From JBBQAA01 sp038276395 (GTDB taxonomy: Bacteria; Actinomycetota; Thermoleophilia; Solirubrobacterales; Solirubrobacteraceae): DNA of 17,123 bases. The stretch is from positions 1 through 17,123 of the forward strand of contig JBBQAA010000026.1 in NCBI GenBank assembly GCA_038276395.1, written 5' to 3'. Positions 6,365-14,326 of the stretch are shown here, piece by piece (the first letter of the stretch is position 1; the number at the start of each line of letters is the position of its first letter). The position numbers were made by a program, and so were the translations under genes. The notes under the pieces are model-generated. The model searched no databases. It was not told the origin of the DNA and was given only the letters and a program-made list of their open reading frames with translations.

Positions 6365-7270
6365 CTATCCCCCGCCGACCGGGGCGGCCGCGACGTCCGC
6401 GGCCCGCACGGTGCGGTTCTTGCCCGCGTGCTTGGCCTCGTAGAGGGCGCCCTTGAGGCTCCCGGGGCGGGCCTGCTCCTCCATCGCCCCCGACGCCGCG
6501 CGCACGCTCACCCGGCCGACCTCGGCCTCCGTCGCGTCGAGCGCGGTCTGGGTGACGAGCTCGAGCACGTGTCGCGGTCGAGGTTCGCGGCGAAGGTCTG
6601 GCCGATGCGGCGGATGGACTCCTGCAGGCGCGTGCGCTGGCGCGCGAGCTCCGCGATCCGGCCTTCGAGCTCGCCGGCCATGGCGTTGAACTCGTGGCCG
6701 AGCTGGGCGAATTCGTCGTGGCCCTCGGTGGGGACGGGCTTCGAGAAGTCCCCCGTGCCCAGTCGGCGGGCGGCGGCGAGCAACCGCGCGACCTGCTTCT
6801 GCGGGCCGCGCGCGAGACGGCGAAGGCGAGCGCGAGCAGGATGAACACGGCCAGGGCGACGGTGGCGATGGCCCGCGCCCGGCCGGTGCGCCCGGCAGCG
6901 CCGCGCGATCGGCGAAGATCCCGACGACGACGGGCTTCGAGCCGAAGCCGGGCGCGGTGAAGGACGCGATTCGGTACTCGCGCCCGCCGAGCCTGCGGGC
7001 GCCGCGCGTGGGGATCCTCACCCCGCGGCCGAGGTCGGTGCGCGCCCTGCGCGGGAGCGTGGACAGAAGCGTGCGGCCGCATCGCTCGCGGCGATGGCCG
7101 CGGCCAGGCCGGGATCCTGCGCGGCGCGCAGGGCGGCGGAGGCGGCGTCCCGCGGCTCGACGCGATAGATCTCGAGCACGGTCGAGGCGACCGCGGCGGC
7201 GCGCGCGTCGGCCTTGCCCGCCTGCGAGTCGTCGATGAGGCGGAAAGACGAGGACGCCGAAGCCGGTCAC
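6365..7270 (-). pseudogene. Decayed membrane sensor diguanylate cyclase (sensor-TM-HAMP-GAF/GGDEF remnant)
   Basis: On the minus strand protein-like pieces succeed each other in different frames: GVLVF; then RLIDDSQAGKADARAAAVAS and VLEIYRV; then LSTLPRRARTDLGRGVRIPT, REYRIASFTAPGFGSKPVVV; then a membrane helix IATVALAVFILLALAFAVSR; then a HAMP-like stretch LLAAARRLGTGDFSKPVPTE, DEFAQLGHEFNAMAGELEGR; then LELVTQTALDATEAEVGRV; finally LKGALYEAKHAGKNRTVRA, the usual end of a GGDEF domain. Frameshifts are needed near 7245, 7075, 6880, 6810 and 6570, and most of the GAF and GGDEF domains, including the GGDEF motif, is missing between about 6520 and 6440. It cannot make c-di-GMP. The beginning may also be truncated. 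Confidence 0.8.
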
Positions 7271-7297
7271 TCCCCGCCCGCGCGGGACGTTTCGCGC

Positions 7298-10200
7298 TCA
7301 GGCGGCGCGGGCGCGATCAGGCGCGGGCGGGAGGACTCGCAGGACCGGCGGCGCGGGCACCTCGGCGGGCGCGCTCAGCTCGGCCATGAGCGCCGTCGCC
7401 CGCGCGCGGAACCGCTCCACCGAGCGCAGCTTGATCTCCTCGTAGCCGCGGATCAGGTCCGGCAGCGCCGCGACCTCGGCCACGGTGCCGGCCGTCTCCG
7501 GTCGCAGGTGCGTGAGCGCGTCGGCCACGAGCGCGCGGTACTCGCCCGGCAGCGCGCGCTCGAGGCGGCGGACCTCGCCGTGGCCGAAGGGGTCGAAGGG
7601 GGTCCCGCGCAGGCGCCGCAGCGGGACGAGCGTGCGGAAGAGCGGCGTGGCCGAGCGGCGCAGGGCGAGCTTCCGCTTCATTCCCAGCGCCCGCAGGACG
7701 GGCGGGTGGAGCATGACCGCGACCTGCCCGCCGCGGCCGAGCTCGGCCTCGCGGCGCGCGCGCATCTCGGGCAGCAGGTGCAGCCGCGCGACCTCGTACT
7801 CGTCCTTGGGCGCGAGCAGCTTGAACAGGCCGCGCGCGTAGGCCTCGCTCACCCGGTCCTCCCCGCGGGCGGCGACGGCGGCCACGTCGGCGAGGAAGCC
7901 GCGCGCGTAACGCACGTCCTCGTAGGCGATGAGCTCCGCGGCGAGGCGCGTGAGGAGCTCCTCGAGGGCGGAGGGAAGCCCGGTCGCCTCGGCGACGAGC
8001 CGAGCGGCGCGGGGGTCGACGCTCACCGAGGCGGGCTCCGGGGCCAGCGCGGCGCGCACGGCCTCCGGGTCCTGCGCCGCCGCCCGGCCCCAGGCAAAGG
8101 CGGCGAGGTTCGTCTCGACGGCGCGGCCGTTCAGCCGGATCGCCTGCTCGATCGCCTCCGCGCAGAGCGGCAGGCAGCCGTGCTGGAAGGCGGCGCCGAC
8201 GAGCAGCAGGTTGGCGGGCAGCGCGTCGCCGAACAGTCGTTCGGCGAGACCCTGGGCGTCGAGCGCGAGCAAGTCCTGCGCGCGCGTGAGCGCCTCCACC
8301 CGGCGCAGCGGCGTGCGCGGCGCCGGCGCGCGAACGCTCGCGTCGGTGACCATGCGCGCCGTGGCGAGGATCGAGGTGTCGAGCACGGCCACCGTGCGCG
8401 CGGGGTCGGCCACGGCGAGCGTCTCGGGCGCGGCCGCGCCGAGCAGGTCGAAGCCGAGGATGACGTCGGCCGTGCCGTGGCTCGCGCGGAGCTGGCCGGC
8501 CGGCGGGGCGTCGGCGATGCGCAGGTCGGAGACGACCGGGCCGCCCTTCTGGGCCAGCCCCGTCTGCTCGAGGCCGGCGGCGTGGCGCCCGTCGAGGTGC
8601 GCGGCCATCTGGAGGATCTGGGAGACGGTGACGACGCCCGTTCCGCCCACGCCCGGCATCCGCACGAGCACGTCTCGCCCGACGCGCGGCGCGGGGTCGG
8701 CGAGCACGACGGGCAGCTCCGGGGCCGCGGCCGCCTCCACCGGCCCGGGCGCGCCCGTCACGCGGACGAAGGCGGGACAGTCCCCCTTGAGGCAGGAGAG
8801 GTCCTGGTTGCAGGAGGACTGATGGATCTGCGTCTTGCGCCCGAACTCCGTCTCCACGGGCTGGACCGAGAGGCAGGAGGACTTCTCGCCGCAGTCCCCG
8901 CAGCCCTCGCACACCCGCTCGTTGATCCACACCCGCTCGGCCGGCGTCTCGGTCAGGCCGCGCCGGCGCAGGCGGCGGAGCTCCGTGGCGCAGCGGTCGA
9001 CGTGGAGCAGGACGGTCACGCCCTCCACCTCGGCCAGCTCGCGCTGGAGCTCCGGGATGTCGTCGCGCTCATGAACGGTGGCCAGGGGGTCGAGCTCGCC
9101 GTCCTCGTAGACCTCGGGTGCCGCGGTGGTGACGACGATGCGCGCGACGCCCTCGAGCGCCAGCCAGCGGGTGAGCGCGGGGACGTCGAGGCGGCCCTCG
9201 GCGGCCTGGCCGCCGGTCATCGCCACGGCGTCGTTGTAGAGCAGGCGGAAGGTCATCCGTGCGCCCGCGGCCACCGCGGCGCGCACCGCGAGCGAGCCCG
9301 AGTGGAAGAACGTGCCGTCGCCGATGTTCTGGATGAAGTGCGGGTCCTCGGTGAAGGGCTCGAGGCCGAGCCACTGGGCGCCCTCGCCGCCCATCTGCGG
9401 GGTGCCGACGAGCTGACCGCGACGCGTCCCGGTGTCGAGCGCGACCATCGCGTGGCAGCCGATCCCCGCCCCCACGAGCTGGTCGGGCTCGGCGCGGGTC
9501 GAGGCGTTGTGCGGACAGCCCGAGCAGAAGTACGGGGTGCGGCGCTCGAGCGGAGCGAGAGCGAGGAGGGCCTCCTCGGCGCGGGCGAGCTCCGCCCCCC
9601 GCGCGCGAGCGGACTCCGGCAGCTCGGCGCGGGGCAGCACGCGCAGGAGCGCACGGGCGACATCGTCGGCGCTCTGGGACCCCGCGGCGGCGAGCAGCGG
9701 GCGGCCCTCGGCGTCCTCGCGGCCGAGCACGAGCGGCGCGTCGGGCAGGCGGTAGAGGGCGTCGCGCAGGAGCGGTTCGAGGAAGGGGAGCTTGTCCTCG
9801 ACGACGAGCACGGTCTCGACGCCGGTCAGCAGCCGGCGCACCTCCTCGCGAGGGAGTGGCCAGGGCATCCCGAGCTGCACGACGCGCACGCCGAGCGCCT
9901 CGCGCTCGCCCGCGCCGAGCCCGAGCTCCGAGAGCGCGCGGAGCACCGCTTGGTGGCCCATCCCGGCGGCCAGCAGCGCGATGCGCGGGTGCCGGGGCTC
10001 GCAGACGATGCGGTTCAGGCCGGCGAGGCGAGCGTACGCCTCGGCCCGGGCCAGGCGCTCGCCGAGCTGATCCTCCTCGGCCACCAGGTTCGCCGGCGGC
10101 AGGAGCGTCGGGGCGGGGCCGGCCTCACGGCGCGGCAGCGCGGGCACGACGTCGAGCAGGCCGTCGAGGGGGACGACCGCGGCGGCGTCGGCCACGTCGG

Positions 10201-10819
10201 CGACGATCTTCATCGCGGACCAGAGCCCGGAGTGCCGCGAGACGGCGACGGCGTGCAGGCCAAGGGTCAGGAGCTCGTGGACCGTGCCCGGCGCGAGGAC
10301 GGGCATGACGAGGCTCCGGCACATCGGCTCGCACGCGCTGGGGAGCGTCGAGGACTTCGAGAGCGGGTCGTCGCCCACGAGCGCTACGGCGCCGCCGAGC
10401 GGCCGCGTGCCCGCGAGGTTTCCGTGGCGGATGGCGTCGGCGGCCCGGTCAAGGCCCGGGTTCTTGCCGAACCACACGCCGGTCACGCCCTCCTTCGTGC
10501 GCCGATCGAGGCCCTCGAGGAGCTGCGTGCCGGCCACGGCGGTGGCGGCGAGCTCCTCGTTCAGACCGGGCCGGAAGACGATGCCCGCCGGGTCGAGCTG
10601 CACGGCGGCGGCGTGCAGCTCGCGGTCGAGGCCGGCCAGCGGCGAGCCCTGATAGCCGGAGACGAACATCCCGGTGTCGAGGCCGCGCCGACGGTCGAGC
10701 CGGCGCTGGTCGATGAGCAGACGGACGAGGGCCTGGATGCCGGTGAGGAAGACCTCGCCCTCCGTGGCCGCGTAGCGGTCGGTGAGCGTGACCTCCGGGC
10801 GGGCGAGCGTGGCGCTCAT
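7298..10819 (-). CDS. Indolepyruvate/2-oxoacid:ferredoxin oxidoreductase, fused alpha-beta-gamma
   Basis: A 1173-residue fused enzyme, the length expected for the single-chain indolepyruvate ferredoxin oxidoreductase family. It oxidatively decarboxylates a 2-oxoacid to acyl-CoA using thiamine diphosphate and Fe-S clusters, passing electrons to ferredoxin. Order: pyrimidine-type TPP domain (SGYQGSPLAGLDREL, residue 54 on); CSGCPHNAS (432-440); TPP-binding IGDGTFFHSGSLAVRAAV to YNDAVAMTGGQ (499-538); a Cys-rich segment CEGCGDCGEKSSC to CNQDLSCLKGDC (637-681), which has spacing like a cluster region; gamma domain MPGVGGTGVVTVSQIL (721-736) with LEQTGLAQKGGPV. The C-terminal 270 residues are typical of this family. 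The ATG overlaps the upstream dehydrogenase stop by 4 bp, so coupled translation and a joint amino acid catabolic role are likely. Cytoplasmic; the true oxoacid is uncertain. Confidence 0.93.
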   Translation of the reverse strand: MSATLARPEVTLTDRYAATEGEVFLTGIQALVRLLIDQRRLDRRRGLDTGMFVSGYQGSPLAGLDRELHAAAVQLDPAGIVFRPGLNEELAATAVAGTQLLEGLDRRTKEGVTGVWFGKNPGLDRAADAIRHGNLAGTRPLGGAVALVGDDPLSKSSTLPSACEPMCRSLVMPVLAPGTVHELLTLGLHAVAVSRHSGLWSAMKIVADVADAAAVVPLDGLLDVVPALPRREAGPAPTLLPPANLVAEEDQLGERLARAEAYARLAGLNRIVCEPRHPRIALLAAGMGHQAVLRALSELGLGAGEREALGVRVVQLGMPWPLPREEVRRLLTGVETVLVVEDKLPFLEPLLRDALYRLPDAPLVLGREDAEGRPLLAAAGSQSADDVARALLRVLPRAELPESARARGAELARAEEALLALAPLERRTPYFCSGCPHNASTRAEPDQLVGAGIGCHAMVALDTGTRRGQLVGTPQMGGEGAQWLGLEPFTEDPHFIQNIGDGTFFHSGSLAVRAAVAAGARMTFRLLYNDAVAMTGGQAAEGRLDVPALTRWLALEGVARIVVTTAAPEVYEDGELDPLATVHERDDIPELQRELAEVEGVTVLLHVDRCATELRRLRRRGLTETPAERVWINERVCEGCGDCGEKSSCLSVQPVETEFGRKTQIHQSSCNQDLSCLKGDCPAFVRVTGAPGPVEAAAAPELPVVLADPAPRVGRDVLVRMPGVGGTGVVTVSQILQMAAHLDGRHAAGLEQTGLAQKGGPVVSDLRIADAPPAGQLRASHGTADVILGFDLLGAAAPETLAVADPARTVAVLDTSILATARMVTDASVRAPAPRTPLRRVEALTRAQDLLALDAQGLAERLFGDALPANLLLVGAAFQHGCLPLCAEAIEQAIRLNGRAVETNLAAFAWGRAAAQDPEAVRAALAPEPASVSVDPRAARLVAEATGLPSALEELLTRLAAELIAYEDVRYARGFLADVAAVAARGEDRVSEAYARGLFKLLAPKDEYEVARLHLLPEMRARREAELGRGGQVAVMLHPPVLRALGMKRKLALRRSATPLFRTLVPLRRLRGTPFDPFGHGEVRRLERALPGEYRALVADALTHLRPETAGTVAEVAALPDLIRGYEEIKLRSVERFRARATALMAELSAPAEVPAPPVLRVLPPAPDRARAA

Positions 10820-11853
10820 GCCGCCGCCGCGGCCGGTGCGGCCTCTCCCGCCAGGATGCGGGCCGCGCGAGCCTCGGCGACGCCGAGCGGCGTCGTCCCG
10901 GCCTCCTCGGCCTCCGCGAGGATCTCCTCAACCCGCGCGCCGATGCGCTCGAGCGCCGCGGTCAGGTCCCCCTCGCTCCAGCCCTCGCGCAAGCCGTGGA
11001 TGTCGATGACACCGCCCGCGTTGGCGACGAAGTCGGGGACGTAGAGAACGCCGTGCGCGGCCAGGGCCTCGGCGCAGGCGGGGTCGGCGAGCGTGTCGTT
11101 GGCCGCTCCGCAGACGATGCGCGCGCCGAGCGCGGGGATCGTCCGGGGCGAGAGGACGCGCGCGATCGCACACGGCGCGAGCACGTCGCACGGGGTGCTC
11201 AGCGCGCGCTCGGGCGCGACGACGGTGGCGCCGACCTGGCGGGCCAGCCATGTCGCGCGACGCTCGTCGACCTCGGCGATGAGCACGTGGGCGCCGTGGG
11301 CGGCGGCGAGGCGGGCGAGGGCGGCGCCGACATGCCCGGCGCCCTGGACGAGGACCCGGACGCCGTCGAGATCGTCGCGGCCGTCGGCGTGGGCGACGCC
11401 GGCGCGGAGGGCGGCGAAGACGCCGGCGGCGGTGGCGGGGGACGGGTCCTCCGAGGCGCAGGAGACCTCGGCGCCGCCCGCCTCCATGGCGGTGAGGTCG
11501 GACGGCGAGGTGCCCATGTCGACCCCCGGGAGGTAGGCGCCGCCGGTGCGCGCCACGAAGGCGCCGAAGCGGCGCATGAGCCCGGCGCGGTCGGTGCCCG
11601 GCGCGGGGGCGAAGATGACCGACTTCGCCCCGCCGAAGGGCAGCTCGGCCAGCGCGTTCTTCCTCGTCATCGCCGCGGCCAGGCGGCGGCACTCGGCGAT
11701 GCCCGCGGCGAAGCTCGGGTAGGGCCGGCAGCGCACGCCGCCGAGGCCGGGCCCGAGGGTCGTGTCGTCGATGGCGATGACGGCGCGCAGGCCGGCGTCG
11801 GGGTCCGAGCACAGCACGAGCTGCTCGCTGCCCCACAGATTGCTCTCCTCCAT
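10816..11853 (-). CDS. Leu/Val/Phe-type amino acid dehydrogenase
   Basis: A 345-residue NAD-dependent enzyme of the Glu/Leu/Phe/Val dehydrogenase family, which reversibly deaminates an amino acid to its 2-oxoacid. Visible motifs: LGPGLGGVRCRPY (33-45), RKNALAELPFGGAKSV (64-79) with the catalytic lysines at 65 and 77, GVDMGTSPSDL (110-120) with the catalytic Asp112, and the dinucleotide fold VQGAGHVGAALARL (169-182) ending in an acidic residue (Asp196) that prefers NAD. The spacing matches leucine dehydrogenase with a 3-residue shift. I chose ATG 11853 (MEESNLWGSE); the frame extends upstream to 11898 but that part covers the regulatory gap. Its TGA overlaps the ATG of the ferredoxin oxidoreductase, which would consume the oxoacid. 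Leu/Val versus Phe preference is not decidable here. Confidence 0.92.
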   Translation of the reverse strand: MEESNLWGSEQLVLCSDPDAGLRAVIAIDDTTLGPGLGGVRCRPYPSFAAGIAECRRLAAAMTRKNALAELPFGGAKSVIFAPAPGTDRAGLMRRFGAFVARTGGAYLPGVDMGTSPSDLTAMEAGGAEVSCASEDPSPATAAGVFAALRAGVAHADGRDDLDGVRVLVQGAGHVGAALARLAAAHGAHVLIAEVDERRATWLARQVGATVVAPERALSTPCDVLAPCAIARVLSPRTIPALGARIVCGAANDTLADPACAEALAAHGVLYVPDFVANAGGVIDIHGLREGWSEGDLTAALERIGARVEEILAEAEEAGTTPLGVAEARAARILAGEAAPAAAAA

Positions 11854-11879
11854 GCATGTAGCAATGCGCGCGCGATGAG

Positions 11880-11890
11880 CTCGCGCAACA
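11880..11890. promoter_or_regulatory. Repeat copy 1 in the dehydrogenase-lrp divergent region
   Basis: CTCGCGCAACA, identical to the copy at 11964-11974; start-to-start distance is 84 bp. It lies 27 bp upstream of the dehydrogenase start. Candidate Lrp-type contact site (inference). Confidence 0.4.
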
Positions 11891-11963
11891 CGCTTCACAT
11901 GAATCGCGCTCTAGTACACGCTTTCCTGCGCTTGTGCACGATCCGACTGGCGAAATCGCGCAC

Positions 11964-11974
11964 CTCGCGCAACA
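11964..11974. promoter_or_regulatory. Repeat copy 2 in the dehydrogenase-lrp divergent region
   Basis: CTCGCGCAACA, same orientation as the copy at 11880-11890, ending 8 bp before the GTG start of the lrp-type gene. A regulator bound here would block its own gene (inference). Confidence 0.4.
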
Positions 11975-11982
11975 ATGACGCG

Positions 11983-12456
11983 GTGGCATCCTCCGTCGCG
12001 CTTGACGAGACCGACCGCGAGATCCTCTCCCTGCTCCGCCAGGACGCCCGCCGCACGATCGCCGACATCGCCGCGCGCGTGAACCTCTCCTCGGCGCCCG
12101 TCAAGCGGCGGATCGACCGGCTCGAGCGCTGCGGGGTGATCGCGGGCTACACGGTCGTGCTCGACCACGCGAACCTCGAAGGGGCGCTCGAGGCGTTCAC
12201 CGAGATCCGCTTCACCGGCGACACGGACGTCTCCCACATCCTCGAGGCCGCCGCCCGCCTGCCCGAGGTCGACGAGGTGTTCGCCATCGCCGGCGACCCC
12301 GACGCGCTTGTGCGGATCCGCGCCGACAGCGTCGAGCATCTCCAGCAGGTGATCAACCAGCTCCGCCGCGACGCGAGCATCGTCGGGACGAAGACCCTGA
12401 TGGTCCTCCGCGCCTGGAGCCGGGCGACGGGCGGCGTGCCCGGCGACGTACACTGA
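11983..12456 (+). CDS. Lrp/AsnC family transcriptional regulator
   Basis: A 157-residue feast/famine regulator. The N-terminal winged helix-turn-helix is LDETDREILSLLRQDARRTI, ADIAARVNLSSAPVKRRIDR, LERCGVIAGY (residues 7-56), and the C-terminal ligand-binding RAM domain runs from about 66 to 145 with the typical LPEVDEVFAIAGDPDALVRI segment. Such proteins bind amino acids and control their metabolism. The GTG at 11983 gives the standard family length; it has no clear Shine-Dalgarno, and the open frame upstream is in the divergent promoter. Being divergent from the dehydrogenase-oxidoreductase pair, it most likely senses that pathway's substrate and controls it, and probably itself. Confidence 0.92.
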   Translation: MASSVALDETDREILSLLRQDARRTIADIAARVNLSSAPVKRRIDRLERCGVIAGYTVVLDHANLEGALEAFTEIRFTGDTDVSHILEAAARLPEVDEVFAIAGDPDALVRIRADSVEHLQQVINQLRRDASIVGTKTLMVLRAWSRATGGVPGDVH

Positions 12457-12466
12457 CGGGCTCCTC

Positions 12467-12539
12467 GGGGCTATAGCTCAGTTGGGAGAGCGCCTGGATC
12501 GCACCCAGGAGGTCGGGGGTTCGAGTCCCCCTAGCTCCA
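12467..12539 (+). tRNA. tRNA-Ala (anticodon CGC)
   Basis: A full cloverleaf of 73 nt: acceptor GGGGCTA/TAGCTCC, D arm GCTC...GAGC, anticodon arm CCTGG-ATCGCAC-CCAGG with anticodon CGC, a 5-nt variable loop AGGTC, T arm GGGGG-TTCGAGT-CCCCC, discriminator A. The third acceptor pair is G3-U70, the known alanine identity element, agreeing with the CGC anticodon (GCG codons). No CCA is encoded. It starts 10 bp after the lrp-type stop. Confidence 0.96.
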
Positions 12540-12579
12540 TGTCGCGGCGGCCGCCGCAGGCCTCACCTACGATCACGTC

Positions 12580-12810
12580 ATGGCGTCGAATGCTGCGCTC
12601 CCCGGCGGCGACCTGGTCAACCGGGGCCTGGAGGACCTTCGCGCGGGGCGCGCCACCACCGCTGCCCTACTCGTGGCCATGGCGCGCCAGCGCCTGACCA
12701 CCGTTGGCCCACGAGGTACCCGAGCTCGATGTGCGGCGGCCCTCCCACGCCCTCTACGAACTCCTGGCCGCCGAGGCAGCGCTCACGGGCGTTACGCCAG
12801 AGCCGCCTAG
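12580..12810 (+). pseudogene. Small conserved hypothetical gene with paired frameshifts
   Basis: From ATG 12580 the frame reads MASNAALPGGDLVNRGLEDL, RAGRATTAALLVAMARQRLT. Near 12705 sense continues one base over as HEVPELDVRRPSHALYELLA, and near 12780 it returns to the first frame as AHGRYARAA before a TAG. The joined product (about 75 residues) resembles small hypothetical proteins of Thermoleophilia that I recall with the order LPG-DLVxRGxEDLxxG, VPxxxx...LYxLLA, AHxRYNAL; no function is known. The uninterrupted single frame gives an Arg-rich, unprotein-like middle, so I take the gene as broken by two compensating indels and cut short at the end. Confidence 0.5.
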
Positions 12811-13110
12811 CGTGGCCGCTGACCATGCTGCGTGCTCTCGACGCGCGCCTCGGCACGGGCCCGCTAGGGCGAGCCCTGAGCGGCGCTTTGGGTCCGCCGT
12901 CGAGACGACGGTCATTGATCGCTCCCGAAACGCGTCCACGCCCGAGTCGGCACCCGGTGCGCAGTTGATTAACAGCACAGGTTCGGGTGTGACATCGTTC
13001 GGCGCCGTAAGATTCCCGTAGCCAGTGGCAGGCCATGGGCGCCTAGGATCGGGACGCCCACCGAGTACGCACGGACGCACCACCCGGGCGGCCTGCACGT
13101 ATCCAGTCTC
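12811..13110. other. Non-coding stretch before the first LysR gene
   Basis: About 300 bp without a convincing gene. The stretch from about 12960 to 13060 (GTTGATTAACAGCACAGG and on) is less GC-rich than its surroundings and may hold the promoter of the LysR gene at 13111. I see no terminator, repeat or RNA gene here. Confidence 0.4.
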
Positions 13111-14211
13111 ATGCCCGCCCAAACGTCAAGTTCTCCGACGGTTCGATCCGACCGGTCCCCCGGCGAGCGCCTCGCCCTCCTGCCCGGAGGCTTCGAGCCG
13201 CGCCATCTCGAGGCGCTGCGCGAGATCGCGTATCAGGGAAGCTTCGTCGCCGCCGCCGACGTGCTCAACTTCACGCCGTCGGCCATCTCACACCAGATGG
13301 CTCGTCTCGAGCGCGAGGTGGGTCTGCCCCTGTTCGAGAGGCGGCCGGACGGTACGAGGCTGACCCCCGCCGGGGACGCCCTGCTCGAGCACGCCGAGAC
13401 GGTGTTCGCGCGACTGGGGGAGGCCGACGAGGATCTTCGCCGTCTGCTCGACGGCGGCACGGGCCGGCTCCGGGTCGGCTCCTTCCCGACCGCGACGGCG
13501 AGCTTCGTGGCCGAGGGCCTGAGTGAGCTCCAGTCGAACTTCCCGGACCTCGCCCTGCATCTGAGGGACGGCGAGCCGTACGAGAGCGCGGCCCTGCTGA
13601 AGTCGCACGAGCTCGACGTCGCGATCATCTTCGAGCTCGACTCCTGGCCGGCGACCACCGATTACGAGGGCAAGTCTCTCTGCGGCGCGCCGGAGCTTGA
13701 GTGCGATGAGCTCGTCGATGACCCGTTCCTACTCGTCGTGCCGGCGACCCATCGGCTTGCGTACGCCGGCCTGTGCGTCCTCACCGACCTCGGGGGCGAG
13801 GTCATCCTCGGCAGCCCGACCGGCTGCCCTCCCTGGGGCGCCGACCTGCGCCGCGCGTGCAGCCGCGCGGGGGTCGCGCTGACCTTCGAGGACTCCTACG
13901 AGACCACGGACTTCCAGGCCCAGCAGGCGATGGTGCTCGCCGGTCGCGGAGTCTCGCTCATGCCCCGGCTGGCCCTCGCGCACCTACATCCCGATCTGCG
14001 GGCACTTCCGCTGCGCGGCGCCCCCGTCCGCCACGTGCGCTTCGCGCGCCCCGCCGGCTTCCCGCCCAACCGGCCAATCGCCCGGCTGCTCGAGCTGCTG
14101 CGCGCGCACGCGACACCTGATCCGCGGGACCGGATCGATCCCCGGCAGCAGGCCGCCTGGCGACGCGTCCACATGAGCCGGGGGACCCTGCGGGCAGGGG
14201 CACTCCGCTAG
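13111..14211 (+). CDS. LysR-family transcriptional regulator (first of a tandem pair)
   Basis: A 366-residue regulator. The winged HTH covers about residues 30-88 (FEPRHLEALREIAYQGSFVA, AADVLNFTPSAISHQMARLE), and the effector-binding domain starts at LRVGSFPTATASFVAEGL (120-137). It differs from usual LysR proteins (about 300 residues) by a 29-residue N-terminal extension and a Arg-rich tail after about 330. ATG 13111 has no clear Shine-Dalgarno, and there is no better internal start before the HTH. The closely similar LysR gene 115 bp downstream (shared SFxTATxSFVA, the SYxTTDxxAxQxMxxxxxxVS segment and PRLAL) indicates a duplicated pair. Target and ligand are unknown. Confidence 0.9.
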   Translation: MPAQTSSSPTVRSDRSPGERLALLPGGFEPRHLEALREIAYQGSFVAAADVLNFTPSAISHQMARLEREVGLPLFERRPDGTRLTPAGDALLEHAETVFARLGEADEDLRRLLDGGTGRLRVGSFPTATASFVAEGLSELQSNFPDLALHLRDGEPYESAALLKSHELDVAIIFELDSWPATTDYEGKSLCGAPELECDELVDDPFLLVVPATHRLAYAGLCVLTDLGGEVILGSPTGCPPWGADLRRACSRAGVALTFEDSYETTDFQAQQAMVLAGRGVSLMPRLALAHLHPDLRALPLRGAPVRHVRFARPAGFPPNRPIARLLELLRAHATPDPRDRIDPRQQAAWRRVHMSRGTLRAGALR

Positions 14212-14285
14212 CGCGGCAATCCGTCGCGCCGCGTGCCAATGGATCGGCCGACGCAGGTCTCCGACACCGCCCCTGCCGCTCGCTA

Positions 14286-14299
14286 TTGCGGATACGCAA
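14286..14299. promoter_or_regulatory. Candidate LysR-type inverted repeat upstream of second LysR gene
   Basis: TTGCG-GATA-CGCAA is a perfect 5-bp inverted repeat with a 4-bp centre, 27 bp before the start codon, resembling T-Nx-A LysR boxes. Binding by either LysR protein is inference. Confidence 0.4.
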
Positions 14300-14326
14300 G
14301 CTCTCGCCCATGGGGGTTCTCGTCAA

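Noticed and set aside
7214..11044. A very long open frame on the plus strand opposite the ferredoxin oxidoreductase
   Set aside because: Its composition (Arg/Gly/His/Glu-rich, no domain pattern) is that of an antisense shadow in GC-rich DNA, and the minus-strand product has clear family motifs throughout.
10996..11982. Long N-terminal extension of the Lrp-type protein
   Set aside because: The open frame upstream lies antisense to the amino acid dehydrogenase gene and across its promoter, and lacks protein-like composition; the standard-length start at 11983 is better.
12467..12539. Attachment site for an integrated element at the tRNA-Ala
   Set aside because: No second copy of the tRNA 3' end, integrase or phage-like gene occurs in the window.
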